Source: Sphagnum compactum (taxonomy: Eukaryota; Bryophyta; Sphagnopsida; Sphagnales). From it: a DNA stretch of 64,000 nucleotides. The notes beneath the pieces were generated by a model. That model had not been told where the DNA came from, ran no database searches, and saw only the letters and a program-made list of their open reading frames with translations. A program made the position numbers and the translations under genes. The stretch's first letter is position 1; every line of letters begins with the position of its first letter. Location of the stretch: the NCBI GenBank assembly GCA_965153455.1, contig OZ234497.1:11222001-11286000 (forward strand). The letters run 5' to 3'. Positions 1 to 13,800 of this stretch are shown here, piece after piece.

Positions 1-3000
1 CCATTGCTTCCAAACTAGTTGTGGTGGATGATGACCCAATGCCTTCAAAGACAGCCCGAGAACAAGATCGATTTGAAGTTGTTGTCATCAACCTCCCAGA
101 TCGAGCTCCGATTCCTGATAAACTTCTTGTTGTCATCATTGGTGGTCGTACTGCCCGGTCACCCATTTGAACCAAATCCACAAGGATGTCCAATAGGCGA
201 ATCAACGATGGCAGAAGAGGTCGTTCACTCAACTCACCACTCAGATCATTGTTGTCATCCTCCTTGGTGCAATCTCTCCCTTGAACTCCTCCATTCACAA
301 ATGAAAAACCTCGTGCAAGAGCCTCTGTGCCCTCATCCTCCTCATCTGCTGCTGAATCATTCCCTCCTGCAAGCTGTACAGCTAACTGTACCAAATAATT
401 GTAGCCTCCACCTTTGCGGAAGTTATCTCTGAGATGAACTCCTTGTGACTCTGAAATGGTTCAAATACACATAGGCACCATCCACAACACCACCCAATTC
501 AAATGTAGCTGGGATTGTATTCATCTCCCTCACTTGGCACATTGCAGTGGCATTTTGGGACACAAATGTTTAGGGTTTAGGGTTTAGCCGCTTCTAGCTG
601 TGAAGGAAAAAAATTTATGCTCAAATAAACCACACAGATTTGAGAGATAGTGTTTTAGTTAGTGGAGCTTCCGGGAGACGACACCTCCAGGATCAGTGAA
701 TAGTAGTACTAGTACTAGTAGCAGTAGTTAGCAGGATGGAAACAAGATTAGTGGGGAGCATACCTGGCTGACTAGAGAGGTGAATGCAATTAGCAATGAG
801 TGAAACAACCCCGACATCATAATTAGCATCATCCATCTGGCTCAGAGAGTTTTTGAGTGGCAACAAAAGCATCTCAATCTGCAAAAATTTCAGCAAAATT
901 ATCAAAATCTGTTTTTTCTGTAAGATGGATCAGGATGTAGGATGTGCGCTCCTCCTCCTCCTGCTCCTAGGAAAATGAACTAGTATCCAGAGCAGAACTA
1001 GAAATAGATCAAATTCCCTACAACAGAGAACTCTTAAAGGGTACCACTAGAGAAACAGAAGCAGCAGCAGAAAACCTGTTCTCCATTTTTCCTCAACGCT
1101 AATCAGAGGTCCAAGCCCTAAACCCTAAACCCTAACTCCCCTCAGAAAAAGCTCGAATGAAACTACTACAATAGCAGAAGTAAGGAAAGAAGGGTTGTGA
1201 TCAATTTTGTCTCACACACCAGTTGATGGGTCTGAATGTACTGTGCAGCACTTCCATTATCACTCAAAAGAACAGAACCCAATATCTGTACCACAGACCA
1301 ACCAAACCGTACACATGTCAATGAGGAAGGAATGGGGTTTAAGATTGAGTCAGTGAAATTCTCAGACCCAAAAGCAGCCTCTTTTCTCCAACCCACACTG
1401 TCTCGTCTTGCTACTGAAGCTTTTTGAATTAAAGAAGTTCAGATTTAGCATTTGGGTTTTCAGTGATTTGGGGGCAATTTTATTTCTAGCACCTGCATAA
1501 CATGGCGACGAAGCTGTGCCACGTGGAGAGGAATGTTTTGCTCATTTGTGTGGACTCCCAATGCCACCATGTGGAACAAAAGCTGAAGAGAATCACCTTC
1601 CATAATGCTTTGGGCAGCTCCAGGATGCAATGCCAGAGCTTTCATGATATGAACCACACCTGCTTCCACCTATGTAAATAAAATCCCAATGCCCCCAAAT
1701 TGTGGAACATCTCATTAAGAAGCACTAGAGCATGGGTTTCGGGTCTAGTATCTTCTGATCTCTCCAGCAGCTCCATAGCAAGAGAATTTCTGTCACTGAC
1801 AATTTCAAATCCATGGTGTAGAGCGAAATAGCTTCTTCAAAGGGAAGAAGGAAATTGAAGAGAAGTCTTCAGATAATGATTTTCAGACCAGATCCTAACA
1901 CAATATAATTTGCTTAAAAAATTCAGCATGATGGCAATGCAAAAAAAAAAACTCTAAAGGCCAAAATGACCAAAAAAAATCTCTCACCAGGGCTCGTTGT
2001 TCCTCATCCACAGTTGCTTCCTCAATTGCAGTATTAACATTGTTGCCTTTGATTTCCTGCTGCTTGTTGTCAACAGGCTCTTCAAAAGAAGTACTGGAAT
2101 TCACAAATGCAAAGCTTTCCTCATCTTGAGTTTCAGGCTTCTTAAACCCCTCAAAAGAAGGACTGGGATCATCATCAGTTACCCATATGTCCTTTGAAAC
2201 AGAAGAGCTACCGATAAGCCGATACAAGATCTTGATGAGTGTCGGGAACAGACCCGCATCAATCAGCGGCTGAATGTCCAATTGCTACACACCCAACAAA
2301 TAAATTCCTCAGTGAATTATTTCTTAGGTTTTGGATTTATCCCTGGAATGCCATAGCTGATCAATTTTATTTTATTTATAAATTTCGGGGGGGAGGCGGG
2401 GGGGTAAGGGGGAGGATTCCTTCAGGCAAAATACTGGTAGTACTCTTAAGTACAGACTAGATGAGAGAGAAGCAAAAAGACATACTGGAGACACAAGGCC
2501 TTCCAGAGCAAACAGCAAGTTCCCACCATTCTTTGATTTCACCTGCAAAACACACACAATAAACATTCTCTTTTAAAAAAATCATCTTTTGAGCAATTCA
2601 TCAGGAACTAACTCCTGCAATTGCAAGTTGCACATCTTGCGGTAAAGATGACATAGTTTCCACAAATACCAAAATAGGGTTTCAAGAGTTATATGAGTCT
2701 TTTTTAATGGTTTAGTGAATTACTAGAAAATGAGTGACCTATATTTGCATGTTTTAGTCTAAGAGGATGGTCACTTGTGAATTCGCAAGAGAGGCACCTT
2801 TTCTTTCTTTTTTCTCTCTTTGCTCTTGAAACCAATGAATGCCAAAGACAAAATCATACTACAATTGTAAAACACCCATTTAAGATTTTTGATCTAAACC
2901 AACAGTTCAATGATTATGATGATGATGATGACATTGCCAGAAATGCCATGGCAATGCAAAATTTCGAGACCCACTTACATTCCCAGAAGCAGTGAAGAAG

Positions 3001-4559
3001 TTCAACATATCATTTGTCTGGAGCTCTCCATTTGGACTAGTCTTGCACAGCTTGTCAATTTCTGCCACCAATGCTCGTGCCACTGCAAACGCATAGCATC
3101 GCACATCCACCAACCTGGACCCCCACCAATGCAAAACTTATTCTTTCATTTGCAAAGAGAGAGATTCATCCAATCTGATAAACCACTACTACCAATCAGT
3201 GCCTCCTGTAGATGACATAAGGTATAAAGATTGCATCAAAGGTGAAGAAGAAGAAGAAGCATGAAGACCACTACCATGCCACCAATTGATATCCCACCAG
3301 CCAGGAAAAATAGAAACAATCCACATTTTGTTTCCATAAAAAACTTACGATAGAGCGAGAGAAGCAGGATCTCCACTCTGTCGTGCAACTCTGCAGAACA
3401 AACTGACTGCAACCTCCAAGGCTTTTTCCTTCTCCTACACAACAAAACACAGTAGTACATCCCACAGAGTGAGAAAGAGACAGAGACAGAGAGTTCTGTT
3501 CTTGAATCAAACGGAACACAAACTGAAAAGAAAAGAAAAGAAGATAGCCTGAAAATCTATAAAAGGAAAAACAAAGAAACAAAGTTGGGCCACCACAAGA
3601 GCTGTAAAAAAAATGCAAAGAAACTTCAACCCTGTTAGAAAATAAAATAAAAATCTCAAAAACAAAGTGTGCAAAAGAAAAAGCTGCAGGTCTCAATGTA
3701 TGTACCTGACCTAACACAAAAAGCTGAAACCTAAACCCTAAACCCTGGGTGTCATCCTCACCATTGCAGCAAAAAACTGTGGAGGAGGAGTTTTGCATTT
3801 GCTAGAAAACAAAAGAGAAAAAGTATGATCTGCAGCGAAGAATGTGAGTTTCTCTCTAGAGATCCAAGCTCAAAATCCAGGAGACGTGAGATCAATGTGC
3901 ATTTGCCGAAGAGAGACAGAGACAGAGACAGAGAGAAAGATGGATCTGCAGCAGATGGACAGAGAAGAATTTAGTGACCTACCTTTTCACTGTTCGAAGA
4001 TCGGAAATCCTCCCATGCAATTCTGAAGTCCTGCTCCCACTCATCTTTCTCTCTGTCCCAACTCACCCCAAAAAAAACAAACACACCCAACAGCAGGTGG
4101 CCAGCCCAGGATGTGCATTTCCTCATCAGTTTTGATCATGCAAAAAAGTGGCAGGTACAATGTGGAAGAAGAACAACAACAAGAAACAGGATCGTAAAAT
4201 GCAGCCCTGAATACAAGTGCCGAAAACCCTCAAAAAGCTCAAAAGAAACTTAGAAGAGCTTGGAAGAAACTTTCTGTGCAACAAACCCAAAAAAAGACTC
4301 TCTCCATTTTGTTGATCTACATGAGGAAAAGGAAAAACCCTTCCAGGTTTTTTGTGTGTCTGAGAGAGAGACAGACAGACAGACAGAGAATGTGGGTGTG
4401 GATGTGTAATGGGTGTGTGTACCTGGGTCTGGTGAGGATGCCATTCTCGGAGTACTGGCGAGAAAGCCTCGGTCGTCCCGGGCCTCCTGCTCCTGCAGCT
4501 GCTCCTGGCGAAAATGTGGACTGGCTCACTTTCTCTTTGAAGCGCTCAAGCCATTTCAT
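1..4559 (-). CDS. SPI: SPIRRIG/BCHA-like BEACH-domain protein, N-terminal part (cut by window edge)
   Basis: This is the 5' part of a large BEACH-family gene; the family scaffolds membrane trafficking and, in Arabidopsis SPIRRIG, mRNA-granule functions. Exons in coding order: 4559-4423, 4061-3983, 3434-3349, 3114-2979, 2542-2486, 2284-1988, 1669-1493, 1285-1220, 878-764 and 450-1. Together they give 1600 nt (about 533 residues), all phase-compatible. The start MKWLERFKEKV matches the short MKW-type N-terminus I remember for SPIRRIG. Diagnostic stretches are WEDFRSSNSEKEKEKALE, NGGNLLFALEGLV, VEAGVVHIMKALALHPGAAQ, LLSDNGSAAQYIQ and LRDNFRKGGGYNYLVQ, which follow the same order as in SPIRRIG. 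This part is helical ARM-like sequence; the BEACH and WD40 domains would lie beyond base 1. The frame is open upstream of the chosen Met through a poly-Arg run encoded by a CTT repeat, so an earlier start is possible but not favoured. The exact acceptor of exon 2 (TGAG) is weak. Confidence 0.85.
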
Positions 4560-5170
4560 GTTTGTTGCTCTCCTTCTTCTTCTTCTTCTTCTTCTTCTTC
4601 TTCTTCTGTATTTGTAGTAGCAGTAGCAGTAGCAGTAGGACAAGTACTAGACCTCCCCTTCTCCTTAGTCATCTGTACCTTTGCAACCACATCACCTCAG
4701 GGATGATGATGATGATGATGATGATGTGTGTGTGTGTGTTCTTCTTTTTCGTCTTCTTGTTCTTCTTCCTTGCAATTCGTTCTCTTGTTCTTGTTCTTGT
4801 TGTTCTTTCTGTCAGTCAACTGCTCCGAGATCTGATCCGATCCGATCTGATCTAGCTTACAAAACAAAACCCACTTCCTTCATGAAGCTGATCTTCTCCT
4901 CTCCTCTCCACTTCTAACTAGCAGTTGCAAAAATCAGCAATGGCACATGAGCAATAAGAACAAGAAGCAGCAGCAACAACAACACTGCTCTCAGCTTCCT
5001 TGTTCAGGAACAAAACTTTCTAGCAACAACACATTAAAATCAGCAGTACCCACAACAACATCGGATTCCAGCAACAACACAAAAAAAGCAAAAAAACAGA
5101 AGGAAACACTCTTGCAAATGCAAGCAAGTCAGCAGCCTTCTAGATAACAACAACAACAACAACAACATCC

Positions 5171-5203
<33 letters not shown>

Positions 5204-5211
5204 GAGGAAAC

Positions 5212-5247
<36 letters not shown>

Positions 5248-5867
5248 TCTGCTGATACTGCAGTTGTTGATGATGATTCTCTAAACCCAACAGCAACAAG
5301 AACAACAACAAACACACAACCCCAAAAAAAAAAAAGAAAAAAAAGCACTAACTTCGCATTTGCAAAACAACAACAACAGCAACAACAACAAATTCTCTTC
5401 CCAATTCCACGCCCAACACAACACAACAAATACTCCAAACAAAATTCCAGATCCAGAAAAAACACACTACACCCACCCACAAAGACTGCCGCTTCCACTC
5501 CCATACATACATACAAATGTACATACACACAAACATATATACATACATACATACATACGTATCTATATGTACATAGAGTCTGGAGATAGAGAGATATGAT
5601 TAAATGTGTACTCATGCGCATTTTGTACATGAATACGTATATAGTGAACTTGCATTTGTATGTATGTATGTATGATGCATGTATGTACGCAACAAGTAGC
5701 GCCGTTGCTGACAGGCGTGAAACGTGGAGGGCTTGCCGGAGCCTAACTATGGCGGCGAAAAGTGTCGCCGTAAATTTATTTTTTCTCTTTTTTGGCTTTA
5801 AGGGCATCTGGCTTTTTGTTTTTAAGGCTGGCTGGCCATATATATATATATATATATAGGTAACCAC
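4560..5867 (-). promoter_or_regulatory. Microsatellite-rich 5' leader/promoter region of the BEACH gene
   Basis: Upstream of the BEACH start codon lies a dense run of simple repeats: CTT at about 4573-4608, a GTAGCA repeat at 4612-4638, GAT at 4702-4726 followed by GT, CAA-type repeats near 4966-4982 and 5144-5167, GAT at 5171-5203, GCT at 5213-5243, CAA again near 5368-5392, ACAT at about 5503-5560, and TA at 5837-5858. Open frames here are low-complexity products of the repeats. I infer 5' UTR and promoter from position only; no transcription start can be placed. Confidence 0.45.
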
Positions 5868-7990
5868 AAAGAGAATTCGAAAATTAAAAAGTTGCTAAAA
5901 CTAAGTGCTTTTTTTGGGGTGTCTTTTTCAATAGCCATAATTCGACCATTTTTTTATTGAAAAAAAGCTACTTTTGTTCAAGGTTAAAGGAGTAGGCCAA
6001 AAAAATATAGAAGGATGTTTCAAGACTATTTTATGGTCATATGATTTAGCTTGTAGCCAAATTTGGGTAAACCTTCGTATGGTTGATTTCGCCACTTTTG
6101 GCTATATCACAAAATTGACCAAATAAATCCCTCTGCCCATTAAGAACCTATTTCCAACCCCTCCAACCCCCCCCCCCAACCAAAACCCCCCCACTTTTAT
6201 TTTTTATTTTTTTTGTCTTTCCTTTAAAAAAATTTTTTTTTTCAAGTTTTGTAAAAAAATTCCCGTGTTTAATGGTGCCAACATTGGTAGGTAGTAAAAC
6301 CGAGGTGTCGATTCTTATGCCGAGTAACACCTTCAGCCGGGCCGAGCCGACCTCAACTCCGCCTCGTGCAAGCCCCTTCCTTATCTTCCCATAATGTGCA
6401 TGGCGCCGCGAGCTTTACACTACGCTTTTTTTTTTAAAAAATCTTAGTAGGGGCTAATATGGAAAAATAGTGGTTGTTTGGGGTCGGAACTCGGAACTTG
6501 TTACTTGGGGGGTTGGGATGGCGAACTCGGAAAGGGGAACTAACTTACCGAATTTTGTAACCTCATTACTTAGTTTTTTATGTAAGCTTTTGGTGTAATA
6601 TACACAATTTATTAAGACCCGGATGACGATACATGGCTCAAAAAGATTTGAACAAATTGTCATATATTTTGCCCCGGTTCACCTTTGGGGGGCTGGCCGG
6701 GCGGGGTGGGGTGGGGGCCAAGGAGGGGCCGGGGACACAATCGAACATGATCTTGTTTTGAGCTTTTTGGAAGGCTTTTTGGGGTGAGGTGGGGCTATTG
6801 CTTCAGCTTTTTTTTTGCTTCTTTTTTTTTTTGTTTTTTCTTTGGAGGTTTGGAGGGGGGGGTGGGCTGGGGTGGGGTGGGGGAGGGGGGTGTGTTTTTG
6901 TTGTCTTAAGAATTTGTTCGGCTACCCATGTGAGAATGGTATGACAAGTATGACACAAAGGGCTGCGTCGGGTGCACAATACGCCATATTTGTGTGCGTG
7001 TGCGTGTGTGTGAGAGAGAGAGAGAGACGATGTGCGAGTGTGCGATTGGTAGCGAGTGGTGGGTTACTATGTTTTTGTATGAGGAAAAATCGCTGACTAC
7101 CATGTGGGCAAAAGTATGACAAGTATGACACCAAAAGACGAGGTAGGTGTGTGTGTGTGTGTGTGTGGTATTTTATTTTTCAAAAAATCGATTGAAAATT
7201 ATTTGACAAATCCTTTTTTTCTCATTTCCGGATGCTCCGACTATTACCCTAGACTAGGGTTCGTTAAACTAGGGTTAGTTTCCACATTGACAAAACATAT
7301 ATATATATATATATATACATATATAATTTCTATATATAATTTACTTTTCATTTTTTCAAAAAAATCATTTATATTTTTTTGATTTTTTTAATCATTTTCA
7401 TGATCTGTTATAATAGTGTCATATGAGTAGTGAAATTAATTCAAAGGGTTAAGTTTATATGTTAAACTCTTCTTACTCTTCTTCATTCATTCCTTGCTAT
7501 TTAGGTACCTAATCTATTACATTATGGGCCCTAATAATTATGTTGGCCCTAGGGACTAAGGACTCACAATCAATCACCTTGCAAAATACATTCAATTGGG
7601 ACAAAATTCACCAACAATTAAGATTATTGGTAAGTAGATGAATTTACACTAATTAATTAACCTAATGAATAATACTAAGTATAGACTTCTTTACAAGGTT
7701 AAGAGTCATCCAAAGTTTTGGTAACTAGTAGCTTATGAGCTCCTTGGGGGGGGGGAGGGGGGGTATGGTTTAGGTTTAGGGTTTAGGGTTTTCCTTTATA
7801 TGTTAGGGTTTTTTCTCAATGTTCTTGACATCAGCTATCTAATTAGTATTTTTATTTTTATTTTTTTGTATTAACTTAGATTATAGGGAATTTCTATGTA
7901 GAAAGTTGAGTGGGAGAGACTTTTTAAGAAGAAAGAAATGAAAGGAAAAAAATTAAAATGTAATTAGGGTTTTCCAAGTAAGTAGGGTCT
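5868..7990. other. Intergenic: homopolymer, G-rich and telomere-like tracts
   Basis: No coding sequence is supported. The stretch holds C-, A- and T-tracts (6166-6240), two G-rich runs (6686-6735 and 6845-6891), GT/GA and GT microsatellites (about 6990-7026 and 7148-7170), an AT repeat (about 7295-7318), a long G-tract (about 7745-7762) and a telomere-like GGTTTAGGGTTTAGGG motif near 7768-7790. Confidence 0.6.
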
Positions 7991-8171
7991 CTCTGAACAC
8001 AAAACCTCTGAGAAAATTTATTAGGGTTTAGGGTTTGTGCGTGTTGTGTGGTTTAGGGTTTGCAAGCTCCAAACCCTATTGGCGATGGCGCGACGAGCAG
8101 GGGAGATCCCAAGAGAGAGAGAGAGAGAACGGGATTAGGGTTTAGGGTTTAGAGAAAGAGAGAACGGGAGC

Positions 8172-8202
<31 letters not shown>

Positions 8203-10800
8203 GCGGTGGTTTTGCATCGCAGATCAATGCTTTTGTGTGAGTAACGAGATTCCCCCTTCTCAGCAAGCTACAAATAAGAAGAAGAAGAAGAAAAAGACGA
8301 CCAGAAAACAATTACACTACCTCAGGTTCTACAGATTGTTTTGACAAGCTGATCATTATCTAGTATAGACTTTTCCTGAATGTTTTTTTTTTCTTTGCTG
8401 AGTTTTCAGGCAAAAAATCATCGCTCATGCATACAGAATCCAGTGATGCTTTTTTAGTAGCAGGAAAATTAACACCTTGTAGAATTATTATTGTTTTGGT
8501 TTCTGAAAAATTCTTCTTCACAAGATCTCAAGAGATTTGGAAAAGGACTCTGCTGTTGCAACAGCATCTTACGTGTGTCAATTTGATGATCCTCATTCAC
8601 TGGCTGGTTGTTTCTAGGGTTTTCTCACAAGGCTAAAGTGTGGCTGGTTGTTTTTGGGGTTTTCTTACAAGGCCTAAAGTGCTAGCCAAAGACAGACAGG
8701 ATGTTTGTTGGGTTTTAAGGGTTTAGGGTTTAGTGAGTTTTGAGGTTAGTGAAAGACAGACGGACAGGATGTGTTGTTTTCCCATCTCTAAGTGAGAGGA
8801 ATATTATAAGGTGGATTGTTGTGCAGTTAAATGTTGCTGTTGAAGCTCAACAAGAATCGGCAGAGGACAAAACAGAATCAATCATGGTTCAGGAAACCCT
8901 AAGAAATTCAAACAAAATTTTGATTGTTGATTTGTGTGTTCTTTGCTTAGCTTGAACTTGAGATCTTCCTGGGTCCAATTTTTCACTTCTCGCTTCAAAG
9001 GTGAAGAAGGTGCGTACTCTCCACATAGAGAGAGACAGAGACAGAGACATCCCCCTCTTTTCTTTTGTAAAAGATGAATTGGGGTCTGAAAATGTGAAGA
9101 ATTGGGCTTCTTAGGAAATCTGTAAGGCATGTTGTAGACTGTAGACTGACTGCACTCCATATGAGCAGGGGCCCCAGCATTGGATCCACACTCCCCAGTT
9201 CAACAATTTTCATGTAGAAGAAGGGGGTGGAGATGGATTCCTTCTTTGTTATGGCAATGTCAAGTAGGCTTGTAATAGTAGCAACAACTTGTTAGGGGCA
9301 AGCCATATATACGGCTGCTGGTGTAATGTGGGTGAAGTAAATCCTTGTCATCCATCAATTGACCCCCCTCCTGGGCCCCTTTTCTCTTTCTCCTTCATGA
9401 ACCAAAGTTCAGATCTTTAGGTGTGACTCATGCACAGAAGAATTTTTTTTTGTTTTTTTTGTCTTATGTATGCAGAAGACTCACCAACCTTTGGGCCTGC
9501 ATTCTTCTGATGGTAGGACCCTGGGACCCTGTAGACTCTCACTCAAGTCTTGATCTAGTTTGTGTCCCATCAGAAGCTTTTATTTGACCTGATCCAGAAC
9601 TACATCTTCTCAAGTATTACATATACAAAAATATGTACTTGTTGTTTCTCTGTCTTTTATATGACGTTTTACGGATAACTGGCCATGACATCATGTTGAG
9701 CTTCTTGTTTGCAGTAGTACCCAGGGGTACTCACCATTCCATCCACCCATCCATCCATGCATCCACCCACCCAGCATTGTGTGTGTCGGGTAAAGGGGTT
9801 GGGTTTCCTTTTTGGCACTCTGGCTTTATCAAGCATGATGGATCTTGCAAACCTAAATTATTTGCTCCATGGTCAGGTTGCACATGATTTCTGTGGTTTT
9901 GCAGCATACTCATTTTGTTTTTGGGAGTACACCATCAGACTTGTTCCATTCAGTTCGACAACGACAAGTTGATGAATCCTGGGACTGGTAGAGGGTAGTT
10001 TATGTTTTGGGTATGCTTTATTTTGGTTGCTGAATTATTTTGGTTGATGGATGCCCTTGCATGTGTGCCCTCGCACTCAAAATTCCTATGGCAGGCTACT
10101 TGGAGATATATACTGAAACCTAAGAAGTTCAGGCATCCAAAGAACACTGGCTGCACACAACCGGAAGTGGATATTGTAACAACTGACAAAGTGCTGCTTT
10201 CACTGCTACAAACAAGTTGCAGTACAACAGTCCTGTGTGTGGGGAAAAAAGCTAAAAATCAGTGAATATCTACACAGTTGTTGTTGCAACTGGCCATGTG
10301 ATACATGCAATCCTTGACTTTTACTCTTGAGGAAAAAAGTCATTTGAAGAAGAAGCATGGTGAGTATGCTCCACTGTTGAGTTTCATACCGGTAAATTAG
10401 ACCAGACCTTTTGACACCCAACAATTCCCTTTTGCAGAGCTAGGAAAAACTTGAGGATCTCTAGTCTTTTTAGGAACGAAGCACCCTCCATTCTAAAATA
10501 CTTTCATCTTATTCTCATGTTTGCTATTAAATGTTGGTTCTTTGCACAATTTAATCTATGTTTTCATTTCTGATGTTGGAAGGAATGACTCATCCTTTTT
10601 AACTCCCACAAAAAGGGTTTCTGTTTTTTCTTTCTCCCTCTTTTTTTGGGGGTGTTTTAAATGTTGTACATGTTGTACATGTGTTGCAAGCAAAATGATT
10701 GAGCAAGTATTGAAAGAGAAACTAGCCTCATCAGTTCCCACACCCAACTCACGTGAAGACTAAAACATCACACCAGGAAGAGAAAGAAAATCAAACCATT
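7991..10800. other. Unassigned region of genic-looking composition
   Basis: Base composition is more balanced than in the AT-rich tract that follows, and the region holds several TTTAGGG motifs (8022-8060, 8142-8155, 8710-8730), a GA microsatellite (8177-8201), an AAG-rich stretch (8278-8294) and a CCAT/CCAC repeat (9736-9772). No open frame longer than about 92 codons exists and none resembles a known protein. It could be an untranslated or noncoding transcript, a promoter region, or decayed gene sequence. Confidence 0.35.
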
Positions 10801-13800
10801 TTCTTTCTTATTGAGTTTGCATGAAGCCAAGGGGTCCCCCAAGCTTCATGTCAACCAAAATCAAACTTTAGGTCGTGTTTGTAGTAGACAAGCTCACCTT
10901 CTTTTTTGCTTCAGAAAAAACACAACCCAAATTATTAGTTTATTCTTGACCCTCTCACTTCACACGTGCTTTGGGCTTTGCTTGTGAAAGCCTACGTGTA
11001 ATAACACTCCTTGAAGAGCTCTTACAAGAGAGCTGAAGTATGTGCAATTCTCACTCTTAAGTGACACTCAAATCAATCTACCTAGCCCTACAAAATAGCC
11101 ATGCAAGAGTCACAATACAAAATGAAAGATGTTCTTAAATTGAATCTTTAGAAATTTAAGAATATAGACCATGATAAAACACACAAAAGTTCACTTAACC
11201 TTTCCCTATGAAAATGATCTTGACGGTCTTGTCACAACAAGTCTAACACAAAGGTTGGAATGTTGGTTAAATAGTTGATGCATTAGATGAGATGTCACAT
11301 TTTCATGCCGTATGATCATTCGTGCACAATTTGTCCAAAAGTACCTTACATTACATAAAGCCTTCAAAGTTTAGTTTATTTTGTTTCCTAGGGAAGCTTA
11401 AAAGGTGTCTTAATATGAAACATTGATGATTAGGTCCTTTTATAATAAGAAGCATTATCCTTTAGGATTCTTAGATACTCCACCATAACTTGAAGCTCTA
11501 CCTTTATTACTAGTTGGGAACCTTGCCAAGTAACTTAGCCAATTAATTGCCACTTTATATGCCAAATAAACAAAAACGTCATCAATATTATCATCCAAGA
11601 TACATGGTCGTAGCCTTGAAATCAACAATGAGTTAATTATAGTAAACCATCATTAGATTGACATTTGTGTAATTGTCCAAATGTTGTAATCAAACAAAAT
11701 ATTATACCATAATACATTGGCAGATTTGCCCTTAATTATATTATTTGTTAAAAAGTTGAAATTCTTAACTTCTTTCTTTCCAAAAAACAAAGACTTGTGA
11801 AGGAAAATAGAAAATAGGCAAGAATATCTTGTATTTTTGACATGAAATCTCCCTAATTAATTAATTAATTATTAAACAGAGATGTGTTGAAGCTACCCCC
11901 ATTCTATTGTATCCTTAATTTCAATGGTGGATTTCATCATTTTGAACTCAATGAAAAATTGGTGGTCTTATCTTGATACTTTAGTGGTGGATATAAAATC
12001 AATGGTACCAACTTTACCAACCCAATTTGCATCACAACAATTAGATATTATTACAAGCATTATTATTGCCTTTATCAATTGATGGTTTTTATAATTCTTT
12101 CCAATAAAACACATCTAACCCATATCTACATATTCCTTGAAATTCCCTTCATCATTATATGCAATTTTTGTAACATTTAATGTGATATCTTTTTTTAAAA
12201 ATGTTAACTTAATTTTTTAAAAGGTAATTAAATAGCTAGATATAAACTTTATGAATACATATCAAGTTTGAAATTTTCTGGATCTTACAATCAACATGGC
12301 TATGGACTTTTATTTGCAACTCATGAATGATGTGTTAATGTGTTATTAATATCTAAATTGACCATGTAGTTTTTTTGATAAAGTTATGGGGAAAATGACA
12401 TCAATTTTTTTCTTCATTAACTTAATAGGTTTTTTTTAATAATAAATTTGGTACATATTTATATGATGAAACAAAATTTACCCATGAAAATAATGCATCC
12501 ATTGGAACAATAATTTCTTAAATACTTTTAGTGAAATATACTTGGCCCATATCAACATTTTTCAATCAAATTTCCATGGACTTGGTGATTTTCATAAGTT
12601 TATAGCAAAAACACACATCCCTCATATTACCATTATGACTATTCATTTTCAAACAAAATCAATTGTGCTTTTCAAATAGGGGAAAATATGTTTTGCTACA
12701 ACATTGGGTAGTTGCATGGGCTAACAAAATTTTGGATCCAAGTTTTCAATTAATTCAAAACATGTATCATTATAAAACCTATTGTCAAATTTTTTAACAT
12801 ACAAAAAACATTATGGGTCATTTTTATACATTTACATTGACTTTAGTATTAAAAAAAGGTTCCAGAAATCATCCTTTTGGATGATAATTCCAAAATAAAA
12901 CATGTCACGTATTAATTTTGACTTAGACTTTCATACAAAATGAAATTATGTAATGGGAAAACACAATTTCAAATATGAACTTGTTTTTTGAGCTTCAAGA
13001 TCATTTCTTCTTGTTTTTGAAGAATTTTCTTGTGCTTTAAGAATATTTGGTTTTGTTATTGTTATCAAAAAATAGTGATTCTTGATTATGGCTTTGTTGT
13101 CCAAGTGCAGGAAAAGTTTTTTGATGTAGCACTAAATTCATCCTCTTATGTGGTGATGTGTTTCAACATTTACATTTCAACTAGCAAAGAAATGTTATTT
13201 CATGTCTTTTGGTCTTCAACTCTAATCTATGGATTTGTGGTTTATATATATATATATATATTCCTTTTCATGGCAAATTCTTGTTTTTGAAAAAAATCTT
13301 GTTATTACACATCATTTTAAGAAAATTCATATAGTGAGTCCATGCATTTTATCAATTCACATCTTGAACCTTTTGGATCAAGGATTACAAGTGTATTAAT
13401 TTTGAGAGATCTTGCCTTTGATTGATATCCTATTGTTTATAGTACACTTCAAGAATTTAAAAACAACAATTGTGCATTGTCAATTGGCTTCAATAGTAAA
13501 AAAAACTAACACAATCTAGTTTGTGGCACACTACTAGTGTTAATTTATATGGATCCTACATTACCTAGTATCATCAAGTTGTTTCAAATCATTTCAATCT
13601 TGTGATCTCTTTGTTGGTGAAATTTACTTATATCTATGATTTGATTTTTATTATATTGGATGATTTTTACAAAGTCTTGAGGTTTGTAATTGCTAACATC
13701 TAAAATTACAATCCATGTGATTATGTTAAAAGACAAAGTAAAATAACTTGTAAAATGATAAATGTACATGTGAAAATGAAAATGTTATATATACACACAA

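Noticed and set aside
4276-4917. Several overlapping plus-strand open frames with poly-Leu, poly-Ser or poly-Phe runs
   Set aside because: They are antisense readings of BEACH exon 1 and of the CTT, GTAGCA and GAT repeats.
5040-5867. Open frame of 275 codons on the minus strand in the BEACH leader region
   Set aside because: Its translation is a chain of poly-Ser, poly-His, poly-Leu, poly-Cys and Tyr-Ile runs produced by microsatellites; no folded domain or family resemblance.
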